Source: Eubacteriales bacterium (GTDB lineage: Bacteria; Bacillota; Clostridia; Lachnospirales; Lachnospiraceae). Taken from it: 62,919 bases of DNA. Of the stretch, positions 9,070 through 18,289 are shown one piece after another. The notes beneath the pieces are model-generated. The model searched no databases and was not told the DNA's origin. It worked only from the letters and a program-made list of their open reading frames with translations. Numbering within the stretch: the first letter of the stretch is position 1; every line of letters begins with the position of its first letter. The DNA is taken from assembly GCA_030537135.1 (NCBI GenBank), contig JAUNOP010000011.1, positions 1-62,919 on the forward strand, read 5' to 3'. Position numbers and translations under genes: made by a program.

Positions 9070-9086
9070 GTCTGCACCGCTCTTAT

Positions 9087-10433
9087 TTATTCCAGAATCA
9101 GGCCTTCTGCCCGCATTACATTGATTACCTGCTCCACATATTTTTCACACTGGGCGTCTGTCACAGCCTCCACCATTACACGGATAAGAGGCTCTGTTCC
9201 GCTCTCACGAACCAGAATTCTTCCGTCGCTTCCAAGAGCCTTCTGCACCTCCTGTACAGCCTTAAGCATAGCAGGATTTTCTCTGGCGATTTTCTTGTCC
9301 TTAACGCGGACATTCTTGAGAAGCTGCGGATAGACTCGCATCTCCGAGGCCAGATCGTACAAGGTTTTCTTCTTCTCCACACAGGTCTCCATAAGCATAA
9401 GAGAAGTAAGAAGTCCGTCTCCTGTCGCTGCATAGCGGCTGAAAATAATATGACCAGACTGCTCTCCGCCGATGCTGTAGCCATTTGTCATCATATTCTC
9501 GACAACGTATTTATCGCCCACAGCTGTCTGCTCATAGCGAATTCCATCCCTCTCCAGAGCCTTGTACAGTCCCAGATTGGACATAACGGTTGTCACAATG
9601 GTATTGCCGTTGAGCTTGCCCTGCTCCATCAGGTACTTGCCGCAGACATACATAATTTTGTCCCCGTTGATAATATTTCCCTTATGGTCAACTGCTATGC
9701 ATCTGTCTGCATCTCCGTCATAGGCAAATCCAATATCAAGTCCATTATCTACTACAAATTTCTGCAGAACCTCAATATGTGTGGAACCGCAGTTCAGGTT
9801 AATATTGGTTCCGTCCGGGTCATTGTGAATCACATACGTTTTTGCGCGAAGCGCATCAAAAACGCTCTTTGCAATAGCAGAGCTGCTTCCGTTGGAGCAG
9901 TCCAGACCAACCTTGATATCTTTGAAATCTCTGGAAGGAATGGAAATCAGATAGCCGATATAGCGATTTCTCCCTGATGAAAAATCAATGGTACGTCCTA
10001 CCTCCTCCCTTGTTGCCAGAGGAAGCTCTGGAATACGGCCGTCAATATAGGCCTCTATGTGTTCCTCTATCTCAGCCTCAATCTTCTGGCCGTTTCCGTT
10101 GATAATCTTTATTCCATTGTCATAATAAGGATTATGGCTGGCAGAAATCATGATTCCGCAGTCAAAGTTTTCTGTGCGCACAGCATAGGACACACTCGGA
10201 GTGGTCGTTACATGAAGCAGATATGCCTCTGCTCCTGATGCAGTAAGTCCTGCTACCAGGGCGTACTCAAACATATAGCTGCTCCTTCTGGTATCCTTTC
10301 CTATGACAATTCTGGCCTTATGCTCCTGTCCATAATACCAGCCCAGATAGCGTCCTACCTTAAATGCATGATTCACTGTCAAGTCTACATTTGCCTCTCC
10401 GCGAAAGCCGTCTGTTCCAAAATATTTTCCCAT
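9087..10433 (-). CDS. glmM: Phosphoglucosamine mutase
   Basis: GlmM interconverts glucosamine-6-phosphate and glucosamine-1-phosphate, the entry to UDP-GlcNAc and peptidoglycan. The 448-residue protein has the N-terminal GKYFGTDGFRG motif, the phosphoserine loop ISASHNP (Ser99), the metal loop DGDADR and the phosphate-binding RESGTEP near the C-terminus. The start at 10433 follows AAGGAG with eight bases; an ATG two codons earlier is too close to that site. It lies in the block running from rho to hflX. Confidence 0.96.
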   Translation of the reverse strand: MGKYFGTDGFRGEANVDLTVNHAFKVGRYLGWYYGQEHKARIVIGKDTRRSSYMFEYALVAGLTASGAEAYLLHVTTTPSVSYAVRTENFDCGIMISASHNPYYDNGIKIINGNGQKIEAEIEEHIEAYIDGRIPELPLATREEVGRTIDFSSGRNRYIGYLISIPSRDFKDIKVGLDCSNGSSSAIAKSVFDALRAKTYVIHNDPDGTNINLNCGSTHIEVLQKFVVDNGLDIGFAYDGDADRCIAVDHKGNIINGDKIMYVCGKYLMEQGKLNGNTIVTTVMSNLGLYKALERDGIRYEQTAVGDKYVVENMMTNGYSIGGEQSGHIIFSRYAATGDGLLTSLMLMETCVEKKKTLYDLASEMRVYPQLLKNVRVKDKKIARENPAMLKAVQEVQKALGSDGRILVRESGTEPLIRVMVEAVTDAQCEKYVEQVINVMRAEGLILE

Positions 10434-10486
10434 AATCATTACTCCTTCTTTCTAATTTTTAGTATCGCTATCCCTGCTTTTTTCTG

Positions 10487-11557
10487 TCAGCCGTTCATTT
10501 TCGCAAGCCTTGCCGCCTGATCTGCCGCAATCAGGCTGTCGATGATTTCATCCAGGTCTCCGTTCAGAACCGCATCCAGTCTGTGCAGAGTAAGCTTGAT
10601 TCTGTGGTCTGTCACACGTCCCTGTGGGAAATTATAGGTTCTGATTTTCTCAGAACGGTCTCCTGTTCCCACCTGGCTTCTCCTTGCCTCTGCTTCTGCA
10701 TCGTGCTGCTTTGCCATCTCTATATCATACAGCTTGGAACGCAGAAGACGGAATGCCTTCTCCTTGTTCTGAAGCTGCGATTTCTCGGTCTGGCTATAGA
10801 TGACAATGCCTGTCGGCATATGCGTCAGACGAACGGCAGAGTCTGTGGTATTGACACACTGTCCTCCATTTCCGGACGCCCTCATAACATCAATCCGACA
10901 GTCATTCATATCAATCTGTACATCCACCTCTTCTGCCTCAGGCATGACTGCCACAGTGACTGTTGAGGTGTGAATGCGTCCGCCTGATTCTGTGGCAGGC
11001 ACACGCTGCACCCGGTGTACGCCGGACTCATATTTGAATTTAGAATAGGCTCCCTGGCCTGTCACCATAAATACGCATTCCTTAAAGCCGCCGATTCCAT
11101 TCTCATTTACATTGATAAGCTCTGTTTTCCATCTCTTGCTCTCTGCATAATTTACAAACATTCTGTAAATCTCCGCAGCAAACAGAGCCGCCTCGTCTCC
11201 GCCCGCACCTGCGCGGATTTCCACTATGATATTCTTATCATCATTGGGGTCCTTTGGAAGGAGAAGAATCTTCAGCTCTGTCTCAAGCTCCTCAATACGC
11301 TTCTTTGCATCAGAAAGCTCTTCCTTGAGCATTTCCCGCATTTCCTCATCCTTCTCCTCCTCCAGCATGGACAAGCTGTCCTCTACTGTCTGCCTGCAGT
11401 TCTTATATTCCTTATAAGCGTCCACAATGGGCTGCAGATCGCTCTGCTCCTTCATGAGCTTCTGAAAGCGGGAAGGATTGGATGTCACTCCAGGCTCTCC
11501 CAGCTCGCTCAGCAGCTCCTCAAAGCGAACGAGCAAATCTTCTAATCTGTCAAACAT
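10487..11557 (-). CDS. prfA: Peptide chain release factor 1
   Basis: RF1 reads UAA and UAG and triggers peptide release. The 356-residue protein shows the RF1-specific PAT tripeptide at 187-189 (RVPATESGG) and the catalytic GGQ at 231-233, whose glutamine is methylated by PrmC, encoded just upstream. The start at 11557 follows AGGAGG; the longer in-frame reading to 11644 runs back towards prmC and has no ribosome site. The 90-base gap to prmC holds no terminator. Confidence 0.97.
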   Translation of the reverse strand: MFDRLEDLLVRFEELLSELGEPGVTSNPSRFQKLMKEQSDLQPIVDAYKEYKNCRQTVEDSLSMLEEEKDEEMREMLKEELSDAKKRIEELETELKILLLPKDPNDDKNIIVEIRAGAGGDEAALFAAEIYRMFVNYAESKRWKTELINVNENGIGGFKECVFMVTGQGAYSKFKYESGVHRVQRVPATESGGRIHTSTVTVAVMPEAEEVDVQIDMNDCRIDVMRASGNGGQCVNTTDSAVRLTHMPTGIVIYSQTEKSQLQNKEKAFRLLRSKLYDIEMAKQHDAEAEARRSQVGTGDRSEKIRTYNFPQGRVTDHRIKLTLHRLDAVLNGDLDEIIDSLIAADQAARLAKMNG

Positions 11558-11647
11558 TTCATTCCTCCTGCTGCTAAAATTTCCAGGCTGCCGTTGCCAT
11601 GCGTACAGCAGCACATTTCTTTGTTCCATTATCGTCTGAAACAAGCG

Positions 11648-12493
11648 TCAGGGTGAGCGCCGCCCCATAACCACTCTGTCCAGACCTGCATAATCCTTCT
11701 TTACGCAGACTGCCTGAAAGCCTGCCTCTGACAGGAGCTGTTCCACTGCCTGTCCCTGATTCCACCCGATTTCAAGGAAAATCCAGCCGCTTGGCTCCAG
11801 ATACTTCGGGGCTGCCTGTGCAATCTGTCTGTAAAATCCAAGTCCATCCTCTCCGCCGTCAAGAGCCATAAGGGGATCATGCTCCCGAACCTCCTGAGCC
11901 AAGTCCTCGATATCTCCCTTTGGAATGTACGGGGGATTAGAAACAATCATATCAAAGGAGCCGGTAAGCTCCTGAAACAAATCGCTATTTATCAGAACCG
12001 CCCTGTCTGGGGAAATTCCAAGCCTTTCCTGGTTCAGCCGCGCGACCTCCAGAGCATCTGCAGACAAGTCCACTCCTGTACCCTTGCTCTCTGGCTGCAT
12101 AAGAAGCAGACTGTATAAAATGCAGCCGGAGCCCGTACACATATCCAGTATCCGCATTCCGCTCCTTAGGTGCTTTCCTGCTTCTTCCACAAGGATTTCC
12201 GTATCCTGCCTCGGAATCAGAACTCTCTTGTCCACGTAGAATTCTCTCCCCATAAAATAAGCCTGATTTGTCAGATGCTGAAGCGGAATATGCTCCCGTC
12301 TTCTCTGCACCAGGGCTTCATATTCCGGGATCTTGGCCTCATTGGCTCGCTCCCGGCTATGTACATAATACCAGGCTCTGGAAATTCCAAAAACATATTC
12401 CATCAAAAGCCAGGCGTCCAGCCTTGCATCCGGAATTTGGGCTTCTGTGAGAATCTTCCCCGCCTGATTTAAAAGCTCTTCAAAGCTCTTCAT
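11648..12493 (-). CDS. prmC: Release factor glutamine N5-methyltransferase
   Basis: PrmC methylates the GGQ glutamine of RF1 and RF2 using SAM. The 281-residue protein has the N-terminal helical domain, the SAM motif DMCTGSGCI near 117-125 and the catalytic NPPY at 186-189. Its ATG overlaps the stop of the preceding DUF1385 gene by four bases (ATGA), so the two are translationally coupled. It precedes its substrate gene prfA. Confidence 0.96.
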   Translation of the reverse strand: MKSFEELLNQAGKILTEAQIPDARLDAWLLMEYVFGISRAWYYVHSRERANEAKIPEYEALVQRRREHIPLQHLTNQAYFMGREFYVDKRVLIPRQDTEILVEEAGKHLRSGMRILDMCTGSGCILYSLLLMQPESKGTGVDLSADALEVARLNQERLGISPDRAVLINSDLFQELTGSFDMIVSNPPYIPKGDIEDLAQEVREHDPLMALDGGEDGLGFYRQIAQAAPKYLEPSGWIFLEIGWNQGQAVEQLLSEAGFQAVCVKKDYAGLDRVVMGRRSP

Positions 12494-13467
12494 GCCTTTT
12501 CTTCCTCTGCACTCACGCCGAACTCCTCTTTCAAATAAGCCCTCCAGTCAAAAACAGCCTCAACCGCTGCAATGGCGACCTGGGCCATATCCTCTGTAGG
12601 CTCCTTTGTACTGAGCTTCTGAAGAGCCAGTCCTGGTTTGCTGAGCATACAGGCCAGCTTGCTGTCGCTTCTTCCTGCCCATTGAATCAGTTCAAAGGAT
12701 ACTCCTGAAATCAGAGGAACCATAAGAAGCCGCCCTGCAAGGCGCATCCAGAACGCAGGGACAAAAATAAATACAAAATGCATCACAATGCTTACCAGCA
12801 TAACCAGAAGCAGAAAGCTTGTCCCGCACCTCTTATGCTGCCTGGAGCTTTTCATTACATTTTCCACGGTAAGCGGAAGACCATGCTCCACACAGTTGAT
12901 GCATTTATGCTCTGCCCCATGATACATAAAGGTTCTCTGAATATCCTTCATTCTGGAAATCAAAAGCATATATCCCATGAAAAGTGCAATCTTTACAAAG
13001 GATTCTGCGATTGTAACAATTATTTCAGAGGCTCCCACCTTCTTCAGACCGCTTGCCAGAACATAGGGAAGCATCATGAACAGCCCCACAGAGAGTACAA
13101 TAGAGACAGCAACTGTGATATTCAGAAGGAGCTTCATCTGTCTGGATTCTTTTGTCTCCAGCTTCTCCCTCTCTTCCTGCGTCATATTCTCCCGCTTCTT
13201 AAGCTCTGCCTCGTCCTCCTCGTCTCCCACAATCTCTGCGGAATACATAAGACACTTTGTTCCTATAACAAGGGAATCTACAAAGCTTGCCACTCCCCGA
13301 AAAATCGGTTTCTTCATAATCTTCAGCCTGCCGAAGACGCTTTTATAATCTTCTACCTTAACTTCTATCTCTTTATCCGGTCTGCGCACGCCAATGGCAT
13401 ACTTGTCCTTGTGCCGCATCATAATGCCTTCCATGACTGCCTGACCGCCGATATTGGATGATCCCAT
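12490..13467 (-). CDS. DUF1385 (YqhQ-type) membrane protein
   Basis: This 325-residue protein carries the DUF1385 signatures GGQAVMEGIMMR at the N-terminus and MYHGAEHKCINC in the middle. Several hydrophobic segments (about 115-140, 150-170, 220-260) indicate an integral membrane protein. A charged cytoplasmic stretch rich in Glu and Lys lies near 80-105. The family commonly sits between rpmE and prmC in clostridia; its biochemical role is unknown. AGGAG precedes the ATG by seven bases. Confidence 0.9.
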   Translation of the reverse strand: MGSSNIGGQAVMEGIMMRHKDKYAIGVRRPDKEIEVKVEDYKSVFGRLKIMKKPIFRGVASFVDSLVIGTKCLMYSAEIVGDEEDEAELKKRENMTQEEREKLETKESRQMKLLLNITVAVSIVLSVGLFMMLPYVLASGLKKVGASEIIVTIAESFVKIALFMGYMLLISRMKDIQRTFMYHGAEHKCINCVEHGLPLTVENVMKSSRQHKRCGTSFLLLVMLVSIVMHFVFIFVPAFWMRLAGRLLMVPLISGVSFELIQWAGRSDSKLACMLSKPGLALQKLSTKEPTEDMAQVAIAAVEAVFDWRAYLKEEFGVSAEEEKA

Positions 13468-13490
13468 TTTTTTCTCCTGAATACGATATG

Positions 13491-13522
13491 AAAAGAAAGG
13501 TTGAGATTATATAACCTCAACC
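13491..13522 (-). terminator. Intrinsic terminator or attenuator after rpmE
   Basis: A near-perfect palindrome (13499-13522, GGTTGAG...CTCAACC) followed on the - strand by TTTCTTTT can end a fraction of rho-rpmE transcripts before DUF1385. The remaining transcripts presumably read through to prmC and prfA. Confidence 0.65.
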
Positions 13523-13548
13523 CATTCTGCGCATTTCTATCAATTTTC

Positions 13549-13752
13549 TTATTTGTTTAAGCCATACTTCTTGTTGAACTTATCAATACGTCCGCGAGCC
13601 TGGGCTGCCTTCTGCTGGCCAGTGTAGAACGGATGACATTTGGAGCAGATTTCTACATGGATGTCCTTCTTAGTAGAACCGGTTACAAAAGTATTCCCGC
13701 AGTTGCAGGTCACTGTTGCCTGATAGTAATTTGGATGGATTCCTTCTCTCAT
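13549..13752 (-). CDS. rpmE: 50S ribosomal protein L31 (zinc-binding form)
   Basis: The 67-residue protein has the bL31 start REGIHPNYY and a Cys-X-Cys plus Cys-X-X-Cys set (CNCG and CSKC) typical of the zinc-containing form, ending with the DKFNKKYGL-type basic tail. The start at 13752 follows AGAGGTG; a longer in-frame reading to 13803 has no support. It lies just downstream of rho, the usual clostridial order. Confidence 0.97.
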   Translation of the reverse strand: MREGIHPNYYQATVTCNCGNTFVTGSTKKDIHVEICSKCHPFYTGQQKAAQARGRIDKFNKKYGLNK

Positions 13753-13860
13753 GATTTTCACCTCTCTATGATCATTTTGTTTTATACTTTTTTTATGCTT
13801 CACGCTTTTCTATAAACAGCTTTTTGATTATATCACATATGAGATTTGAATGCAAGAAAT

Positions 13861-15348
13861 TTATAAAAATTTCTGCTTTTTTACCGTATTCACAAATTCG
13901 TCATTATTCCTTGTATGTGCAAACATGTTTAGAATCTGCTCTACTGCATCATCCGCCTTCATTCCGTTCAGAGCCTTGCGCATAATGTATGCTGCGTCCT
14001 GTTCATCTCTGGTAAACAGAAGGTCTTCTCTTCTTGTTCCTGATTTCTGAATATCAATCGCCGGAAATACCCGCTTCTCCTGAAGCTTTCGATCCAGCAC
14101 AAGCTCCATGTTGCCGGTTCCCTTGAATTCCTCATAAATAACGTCGTCCATCTTGCTTCCTGTATCTACAAGGGCTGTGGCAAGTATGGTAAGGCTTCCT
14201 CCCTCGCGCATTTTTCTGGCTGCGCCGAAAAATCTCTTGGGCATGTGAAGCGCTGCCGGGTCAAGACCGCCGGAGAGAGTTCTTCCGCTCGGAGGAATCA
14301 CCAGGTTATAGGCTCTTGCCAGACGGGTAATGGAATCCAGAAGAATGGTAACGTCCTTTTTGTGTTCCACCAGGCGCTTGGCTCTCTCAATGACCATCTC
14401 CGACACCCTCTTATGGCGCTCTGGAAGCTCGTCAAAGGTAGAGTAGATAACCTCCACATTCTTCCCCTGGATAGCCTCCTTGATGTCTGTAACCTCCTCA
14501 GGGCGCTCGTCAATCAGAAGAATAATCAGATGCATGTCCGGGTTATTATAGAGGATGGATTTGGCGGCGTCCTTTAAGAGGGTTGTCTTTCCTGCTTTTG
14601 GAGGAGAGACAATCATTCCTCTCTGCCCCTTTCCGATGGGGCTTACAATATCCACAATTCTCATGGCAGTGGTTCCGCCCGGTCTCTCCATGCGCAGGCG
14701 CTCATAGGGAAATACAGGCGTCATATCCTCAAAATTGCTTCTTCTGCTCGCAACAGACGGCGGCATACCGTTGACTGCGCTTACATATAAAAGGGCGCTG
14801 AACTTCTCTCCCTGGGTTTTGATTCGGATATTTCCCTGCAGAATATCCCCTGTCTTTAGGCCAAAGCGGCGAATCTGGGAAGGTGAGACATAGATATCGT
14901 TCTCTCCTGGAAGGTAATTGGCGCAGCGAATAAAGCCAAAGCCATCGGGCATTACCTCCAGAATACCGTGAGCCTTCTCACCGCTGTCCAGCTGAGAGGT
15001 ATCCATGGCAGGTCTGTCTGCGTCTCTGTTCTCCTCTCTCTTATCCTCCTGACGATAATCATATCTGTGCTGGTCTCTTGGATTTCTCTCATATGCAGGT
15101 CTCGTATTCTCTCTGAGCTGAGCTGCCGGCGCGTTCTCTGAGGCCTTTTCCTGCGTGTCAACGGTCTTGGAAAGAACTTTCTCGGCTGCCTGTCCGGGAA
15201 GGTTCTCCTCTGGCTTCGTTTTCTCATCCTCAAGGAGCATCCTCTCTACAAGCTCCGGCTTCCGCAGAGTTGAAATTCCTTTTAATCCTCTGGCCTTTGC
15301 CAGCTCTCTGAGAACTGCCAAAGATAATGATTCATATTTTTCTCTCAT
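13861..15348 (-). CDS. rho: Transcription termination factor Rho with an N-terminal insertion
   Basis: Rho is the hexameric RNA-dependent ATPase that ends transcription. The 495-residue protein has the N-terminal helical domain (1-40), a low-complexity insertion (about 41-125) rich in Glu, Arg, Asp and Asn, the cold-shock RNA-binding domain (125-195, with DGFGFIR), and the ATPase domain with Walker A PPKAGKTT at 249-256, LIDERPEE and the Q/R-loop region near 290-400. The insertion is probably disordered and makes the protein longer than E. coli Rho (419). The promoter lies about 230 bases upstream, leaving a long leader. Confidence 0.97.
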   Translation of the reverse strand: MREKYESLSLAVLRELAKARGLKGISTLRKPELVERMLLEDEKTKPEENLPGQAAEKVLSKTVDTQEKASENAPAAQLRENTRPAYERNPRDQHRYDYRQEDKREENRDADRPAMDTSQLDSGEKAHGILEVMPDGFGFIRCANYLPGENDIYVSPSQIRRFGLKTGDILQGNIRIKTQGEKFSALLYVSAVNGMPPSVASRRSNFEDMTPVFPYERLRMERPGGTTAMRIVDIVSPIGKGQRGMIVSPPKAGKTTLLKDAAKSILYNNPDMHLIILLIDERPEEVTDIKEAIQGKNVEVIYSTFDELPERHKRVSEMVIERAKRLVEHKKDVTILLDSITRLARAYNLVIPPSGRTLSGGLDPAALHMPKRFFGAARKMREGGSLTILATALVDTGSKMDDVIYEEFKGTGNMELVLDRKLQEKRVFPAIDIQKSGTRREDLLFTRDEQDAAYIMRKALNGMKADDAVEQILNMFAHTRNNDEFVNTVKKQKFL

Positions 15349-15580
15349 ACATTTACCTCGTTTTTTTATTGTAAGCAGTATCGGCCGCAGACACTTAGCT
15401 GATAATTTTCACTTGCATTATTTTTTCCACTAATAAAAGAATATAGAAAATCTTTTTTTTGCACATTCGTTCTTCAATAACTATTTAGGAAATTTATCCT
15501 GTTCGTTTTTACCAATGGAGTCCTCTTGTCTGAACCGACAGAATTAGGTACACACCCGTAGAAACAGATTTATCTTGCTT
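15349..15580 (-). promoter_or_regulatory. Long rho 5' leader
   Basis: From the predicted start near 15574 to the ATG at 15348 the mRNA would have about 225 untranslated bases with no clear small ORF. Rho genes in several bacteria control themselves through premature termination in a leader. I see no named riboswitch here, and the sequence is AT-rich with several T-runs. Confidence 0.4.
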
Positions 15581-15609
15581 AGTATAACATACTTCATGCA
15601 TTCTGGCAA
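15581..15609 (-). promoter_or_regulatory. rho promoter
   Basis: On the - strand TTGCCA (15604-15609) and TATACT (15581-15586) are separated by 17 bases. It lies 42 bases outside repeat copy 1A, which fills the space between this promoter and the divergent mscL promoter. Confidence 0.65.
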
Positions 15610-15650
15610 GATATGTGAATATTACTTTTTTAGTTCTATTCTCTTTATCT

Positions 15651-15793
15651 GTTACTGTTCACTGCGTTCACAGCAACACGCTTCGCGATGCACAGAAATG
15701 CCGCATTCTGCCGCATTTCGCGCCGATTATCTCGGGGTTTTCGTGCCAGAGGCACGAAAACACCTCGCGGAATAGTCCCCCGTGAGCAGTAAC
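15651..15793 (+). repeat. Family 1 interspersed repeat, copy 1A (143 bp)
   Basis: The element begins GTTACTGTTCAC and ends GTGAGCAGTAAC, a 12 bp terminal inverted repeat with one mismatch. Inside are a perfect 10 bp hairpin TTTTCGTGCC-AGA-GGCACGAAAA (15738-15760) and a CGCATTCTGCCGCATTTCGCG-like block. Full or near-full copies recur at 49832-49950 and, inverted, at 54615-54757. It has no coding capacity beyond a chance small reading frame shared by the copies. Confidence 0.85.
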
Positions 15794-15841
15794 CCTCTAT
15801 GTTACCATTCACAGCAGTGCATCCCACAATTTATATTTGTA

Positions 15842-15870
15842 TTGTCAAAAAAAGAATTTTCCTGTAATAT
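15842..15870 (+). promoter_or_regulatory. mscL promoter
   Basis: TTGTCA (15842-15847) and TAATAT (15865-15870) are spaced by 17 bases, about 34 bases before the mscL ATG. An overlapping TATAAT-like hexamer at 15890-15895 is an alternative -10. Confidence 0.5.
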
Positions 15871-15903
15871 ATAGAGGAATATAATAGAAAAGGAGATTTA
15901 CCT

Positions 15904-16323
15904 ATGGGATTCTTTCAGGAGTTCAAACAATTCATCAGCAAGGGCAATGTAATGGACATGGCTGTCGGTATTATCATCGGCGGCGCCTTCACCTCCATTG
16001 TGACATCCCTGTGCGAGGACATCATCTCCCCTATACTGGGCATCTTCGGAGGACTGGATTTCAGTGAATATGTCCTGGATATCGGAGGAGCAACCTTAAA
16101 ATACGGAAATTTCATCACCACAATCATCAATTTCCTGATTATGGCTCTGGTTGTATTCTGTATTGTCAAAAGCGTAAACGGCGCAGCTACCCAGGCTGCC
16201 AAACTGGCGCATCTGGAGAAGGAGGAGGCAGCTCCAACCACTAAGGTCTGCCCCTTCTGCAAATCAGAAATCGCGCTTGACGCCACCAGATGTCCGCATT
16301 GCACCTCCAAGCTCGACGAATAA
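15904..16323 (+). CDS. mscL: Large-conductance mechanosensitive channel with a C-terminal zinc ribbon
   Basis: MscL opens under membrane tension to release solutes after osmotic downshock. The 139-residue protein has the amphipathic N-terminus (FFQEFKQFISKGNVMDMAVG), TM1 (about 15-40) and TM2 (about 70-92). The usual cytoplasmic helix bundle is followed by a short zinc ribbon with Cys116, Cys119, Cys130 and Cys133 (CPFC and CPHC). This tail is absent from E. coli MscL and may assist assembly or sense metal or redox state. AGGAG precedes the ATG. Confidence 0.95.
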   Translation: MGFFQEFKQFISKGNVMDMAVGIIIGGAFTSIVTSLCEDIISPILGIFGGLDFSEYVLDIGGATLKYGNFITTIINFLIMALVVFCIVKSVNGAATQAAKLAHLEKEEAAPTTKVCPFCKSEIALDATRCPHCTSKLDE

Positions 16324-16352
16324 CATATCGTTCTCGTATAATGTTTTTTTGC

Positions 16353-16389
16353 AAAAATGGTTCGGCCTAGATAAGACCGAACCATTTTT
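16353..16389. terminator. Bidirectional terminator between mscL and the converging gene
   Basis: AAAAATGGTTCGG and CCGAACCATTTTT form a perfect 13 bp stem around an 11-base loop, with a U-tract on both strands. Confidence 0.9.
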
Positions 16390-16442
16390 CTCTCCTGCTT
16401 TCCGCAAAATGCAAAGCTGTTCGCAGGCACAAAAGCAGCATA

Positions 16443-16943
16443 TCAATGTACCACATTTCCCAAAATCACATAGGAAACCACATACATAATAATCGTAGCC
16501 ATCATGATTCCGCACAAAATGGCAAACGAGGATTTTTTAATGTCAATATCCAAAAGAGAGGCAATCAGCGCCCCTGTCCAGGCTCCAGTTCCAGGGAGAG
16601 GAATTCCCACAAAACACATAAGCCCCCAAAATTCATATTTCTTAATCTGGTCGCTCTTGCCCATTGCTCTGTCCTCAAGCTTTACAATCAGACCATTAAA
16701 AAGCTTTGTCTTTTTCATCAGCCGAAAAATCTGACGAATAAACAGCAGAATAAAGGGGATTGGAATAATATTTCCTGCAATGCAGAGCGGAATTGCCCTT
16801 GCAGCCTCGATTTTCAAAAGGGAGGCTGCAAGAAGCCCTCCTCTGAGTTCCAAAATCGGTATCATAGAAATAATGAAAATAACCGCCTCTGCTGAAATAT
16901 AGGGGGATAAATTGGCGGTAAACCATTGTACCAGTGATTCCAT
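16443..16943 (-). CDS. Small multidrug-export-like membrane protein (COG2426)
   Basis: This 166-residue polytopic protein has about four hydrophobic segments and the family motif GIPLPGTGAWTGAL near residues 115-128, plus IPILELRGGL near 28. The family (Pfam Sm_multidrug_ex) is distantly related to DedA/SNARE-associated proteins; its transport role is weakly supported. AGGAG lies seven bases before the ATG. It follows hisC by 35 bases and probably shares its transcript. Confidence 0.85.
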   Translation of the reverse strand: MESLVQWFTANLSPYISAEAVIFIISMIPILELRGGLLAASLLKIEAARAIPLCIAGNIIPIPFILLFIRQIFRLMKKTKLFNGLIVKLEDRAMGKSDQIKKYEFWGLMCFVGIPLPGTGAWTGALIASLLDIDIKKSSFAILCGIMMATIIMYVVSYVILGNVVH

Positions 16944-16978
16944 AAATTTCTCCTATCTTTTTTATAATAATACCCACA

Positions 16979-18046
16979 TCAGTGGATGCGGACATCGAGA
17001 TATTTCTGTAAAAAGCCGATAAAGGCCTCCATTTCCTCTTGTGTTCCTATGGTTATGCGAAGGTAATTCTTGATTCTCTCTGCTGAAAAATACCGGACAT
17101 AAATATGCTCTTTCCGAAGCGCCATAAACAATTCCTCTGCCAAAACACTCTCATGCGAGGCAAAAATAAAATTGGATTTGGAATCCCGGAAGGAAAAGCC
17201 CAGCTTCTTAAGCTCCCTCTTTGTCCATTCTCTGGTCTCCACAATTTTACGTACGGTGTCCTCAAAATATTCCTTATCCTGAATAGCAGCCACTCCCGTG
17301 AGTATGGCGGTTCGATTCATGGTATAAGAATTAAAGGAATATTTCACATCATTCAGGTATCGAATCAAGGCCGGATTGCCCATGGCATACCCAATCCGCA
17401 TTCCTGCCATGGAGCGGGATTTGGAAAAGGTCTGCACAACCAGAAGATTATCATACTTTTCAATCAGAGGAAGCGCTGTCTGTGCGCCAAAATCCACATA
17501 AGCCTCATCCACAATCACAACAACATCCTGATTATGTCGGATAATATCTTCGATTTCCTCAAGCTCCATATCAACACCTGTGGGCGCATTGGGATTCGGG
17601 AAAATCACTCCCCCGTTTTCTTTGTAATAGTCCTCTTTTCTGATAGAAAAATTCTCTGTCAGAGCAGGTCTCTCGTAAGGAATGCGCAGGAGCTGTGCCC
17701 ATACGTCGTAGAAGGAATAAGTAATATCAGGAAACAGAATCGGCCTTTCACTGTTAAAAAAGGTCATAAAACACATGGCCAGCACATCGTCTGAGCCTAC
17801 TCCAACAAAAACCTGCTCCTTTTGCAGATGGTAGAAATCAGCCACAGCTCCCACCAGGTCTGCTGCTGTTGGGTCTGGATACAGGCGCATTTTGTCAGCA
17901 TTCATGTTCCTGAGTATATTCTGAACTCCTGGTGCAGGAGGGTATGGATTCTCATTTGTGTTTAATTTAATCATATCCGGCTGATTTGGCTGTTCCCCAG
18001 GGGTGTAGGGTACCACCCTGCGGACGTTTTTTTCCCAGAGTTTCAT
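16979..18046 (-). CDS. hisC: Histidinol-phosphate aminotransferase
   Basis: HisC transaminates imidazole-acetol phosphate with glutamate in histidine synthesis. The 355-residue PLP enzyme shows LNTNENPYPP (28-37), NPNAPTG (151-157), the DEAY motif near 180 and the Schiff-base lysine Lys209 in TFSKSRSMAG. The start at 18046 follows AGGAG with nine bases; the reading frame extends to 18124 without support and across the promoter. It is not in a his operon here, so a role with other aromatic keto acids cannot be excluded. Confidence 0.93.
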   Translation of the reverse strand: MKLWEKNVRRVVPYTPGEQPNQPDMIKLNTNENPYPPAPGVQNILRNMNADKMRLYPDPTAADLVGAVADFYHLQKEQVFVGVGSDDVLAMCFMTFFNSERPILFPDITYSFYDVWAQLLRIPYERPALTENFSIRKEDYYKENGGVIFPNPNAPTGVDMELEEIEDIIRHNQDVVVIVDEAYVDFGAQTALPLIEKYDNLLVVQTFSKSRSMAGMRIGYAMGNPALIRYLNDVKYSFNSYTMNRTAILTGVAAIQDKEYFEDTVRKIVETREWTKRELKKLGFSFRDSKSNFIFASHESVLAEELFMALRKEHIYVRYFSAERIKNYLRITIGTQEEMEAFIGFLQKYLDVRIH

Positions 18047-18095
18047 CCTGTAAGGCTCCTCTCTTTCTTTTCCTTTTGTATGTTTTCGCTTATCT

Positions 18096-18124
18096 ATTGT
18101 AAGCGCTGACAGCTTCTTTGTCAA
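18096..18124 (-). promoter_or_regulatory. hisC promoter
   Basis: TTGACA (18119-18124) and TACAAT (18096-18101) on the - strand, spacer 17. The leader to the ATG is about 45 bases and holds no T-box. The stretch 18125-18254 shows nothing recognisable. Confidence 0.75.
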
Positions 18125-18254
18125 AGGAATTCCGAATATTACTATATTTTTTCCACAGCTCGCCGTCCGTTACCTGGGAGATATCTGCTCATGCCCTAAA
18201 GGACTAGCTTCGCGTCGCCAGCATGGCAGCCACTTTCCGGGCTTATCGCGTAAA

Positions 18255-18284
18255 AAAAGAAGGCAGTACTTTTCTGCCTTCTTT
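18255..18284 (-). terminator. Terminator of the phosphoribosyltransferase-like gene
   Basis: AAAGAAGGCAG and CTGCCTTCTTT pair over 11 bases, followed on the - strand by a run of T. Confidence 0.88.
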
Positions 18285-18289
18285 GCGGA

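Noticed and set aside
15645-15827. Small reading frame (with REMRQNAAFLCIAKRVAVNAVNSN) repeated in the Family 1 copies
   Set aside because: It follows the repeat wherever it occurs, in both orientations, with no shared start or ribosome site; probably a by-product of the repeat.
18125-18254. Possible T-box or other leader before hisC
   Set aside because: The hisC promoter lies inside 18096-18124, so this stretch is upstream of transcription; no T-box motif.
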